A DNA stretch of 64,000 nt, from positions 1,079,403 to 1,143,402 of the forward strand of contig NZ_JAHVHW010000007.1 of assembly GCF_019802055.1 (NCBI RefSeq), in the 5' to 3' direction. Below the pieces are notes generated by a model, which searched no databases, was not told where the DNA came from, and worked only from the letters and a program-made list of their open reading frames with translations. A program made the position numbers and the translations under genes. Source of the stretch: Ferrimonas balearica. GTDB lineage: Bacteria; Pseudomonadota; Gammaproteobacteria; Enterobacterales; Shewanellaceae. Of the stretch, positions 63,625 to 64,000 are shown one piece after another (position 1 is the stretch's first letter; each line of letters begins with the position of its first letter).

Positions 63625-64000
63625 ATGTCGCCTCGTTTGTCTTGGAGAAATGGCGTGCGTGCTCTGATCTCGCTTCTGTTTTTATTCGGATTTTCCGCCC
63701 AGGCAGCCATCTACTCCGCACCGGCCCATGACAGTCGTCTGTTGGGCTTTCCCATGGTGCATCAGGTGGTTGAAGGGCAATCTCTCGATCATGTGGCCCA
63801 GCAATATGACATGGGCCTGTTGGCGATGATGGCCGCCAACCCGGGCGTTGATCCCTTTTTGCCCCCCACCGGCAGCTCAGTGACCCTGCCGTCCCAGATG
63901 CTGTTGCCGGACGTTGAGCGCAAAGGGGTTGTGATCAACCTGGCTGAACTGCGGCTCTACTACTTCGACAACGCGCGTGGCCGGGTATACGTGTATCCAA
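63625..64000 (+). CDS. L,D-transpeptidase, N-terminal part (runs off the window)
   Basis: The first ~125 codons are present. A signal peptide (ALISLLFLFGFSAQAA) is followed by a LysM-like stretch (MVHQVVEGQSLDHVAQQYDM, LAMMAANPGVDPFLPP) and the start of the YkuD/ErfK domain (GVVINLAELRLYYF). Enzymes of this layout (YbiS, ErfK, YcfS) attach Braun-type lipoprotein to peptidoglycan or make 3-3 cross-links; the catalytic Cys lies outside the window. GGAGG precedes the ATG at 9 bases. Confidence 0.85.
   Translation, partial: MSPRLSWRNGVRALISLLFLFGFSAQAAIYSAPAHDSRLLGFPMVHQVVEGQSLDHVAQQYDMGLLAMMAANPGVDPFLPPTGSSVTLPSQMLLPDVERKGVVINLAELRLYYFDNARGRVYVYP

Overview
The window is about 64 kb of GC-rich chromosome with ordinary bacterial gene density. 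It most resembles a marine facultatively anaerobic gammaproteobacterium of the Shewanella/Ferrimonas type. This rests on a tetraheme flavocytochrome c fumarate reductase, a Dld-II type D-lactate dehydrogenase, DbpA, a DauA-like SulP carrier, class I fumarase, MaeA-type malic enzyme and an UMF1 transporter. The genus is an inference. No rRNA, tRNA or CRISPR array was seen.

Layout. 1-8.1 kb (minus strand): the start of pabB, an EEP-family lipoprotein, malic enzyme, dbpA, and a rubrerythrin / Fe-S oxidoreductase / DUF3501 operon with a secreted protein at its end. 8.4-12.99 kb (minus): a small HTH regulator and an RND pump (permease plus adaptor), headed by an unannotated 30-codon membrane ORF with its own promoter and a CRP-like site. 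13.4-14.65 kb (minus): a three-gene operon of a 30-aa membrane peptide, a 74-aa anchored protein and an outer-membrane barrel. 15.0-22.4 kb (plus): an UMF1 transporter and a complete tripartite RND pump. 22.4-28.2 kb: Tat-exported superoxide reductase, fumarase, a Na+/H+ antiporter and an S9 peptidase. 28.2-31.7 kb: a lower-GC accessory island bounded by two copies of the S9 gene's terminator. It holds an IS3 relic, a CatB/Vat-type acetyltransferase, a Trp/Tyr/Cys-rich 109-aa protein and an unrecognised 419-aa protein. 31.7-35.3 kb: degenerate or transferred DNA (NTF2-like protein, overlapping micro-ORFs, AT-rich phospholipase D lipoprotein). 35.3-42.5 kb: Fur-controlled TonB receptor, VF530 protein, D-lactate dehydrogenase, lytic transglycosylase and YgjV. 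42.8-50.8 kb: soluble CZB chemoreceptor, Lon protease and a 1366-aa formate dehydrogenase fusion. 50.86-51.33 kb: a likely non-autonomous IS200/IS605-type element. 51.5-64 kb: rhomboid, PhoD, DauA-like carrier, a two-component system whose AAA+ regulator lacks key sigma-54 residues, a porin, FccA, a GNAT enzyme and the start of an L,D-transpeptidase.

How they fit together. Malic enzyme, fumarase, DauA, porin and periplasmic FccA suggest C4-dicarboxylate uptake and fumarate respiration. The sensor kinase lies between the carrier and the porin/FccA genes. Rubrerythrin and exported superoxide reductase cover oxygen stress in a microaerobe. The parts least explained by known biology are the 28.2-31.7 kb island, the two 30-aa membrane ORFs heading envelope operons, and the degenerate AAA+ regulator.
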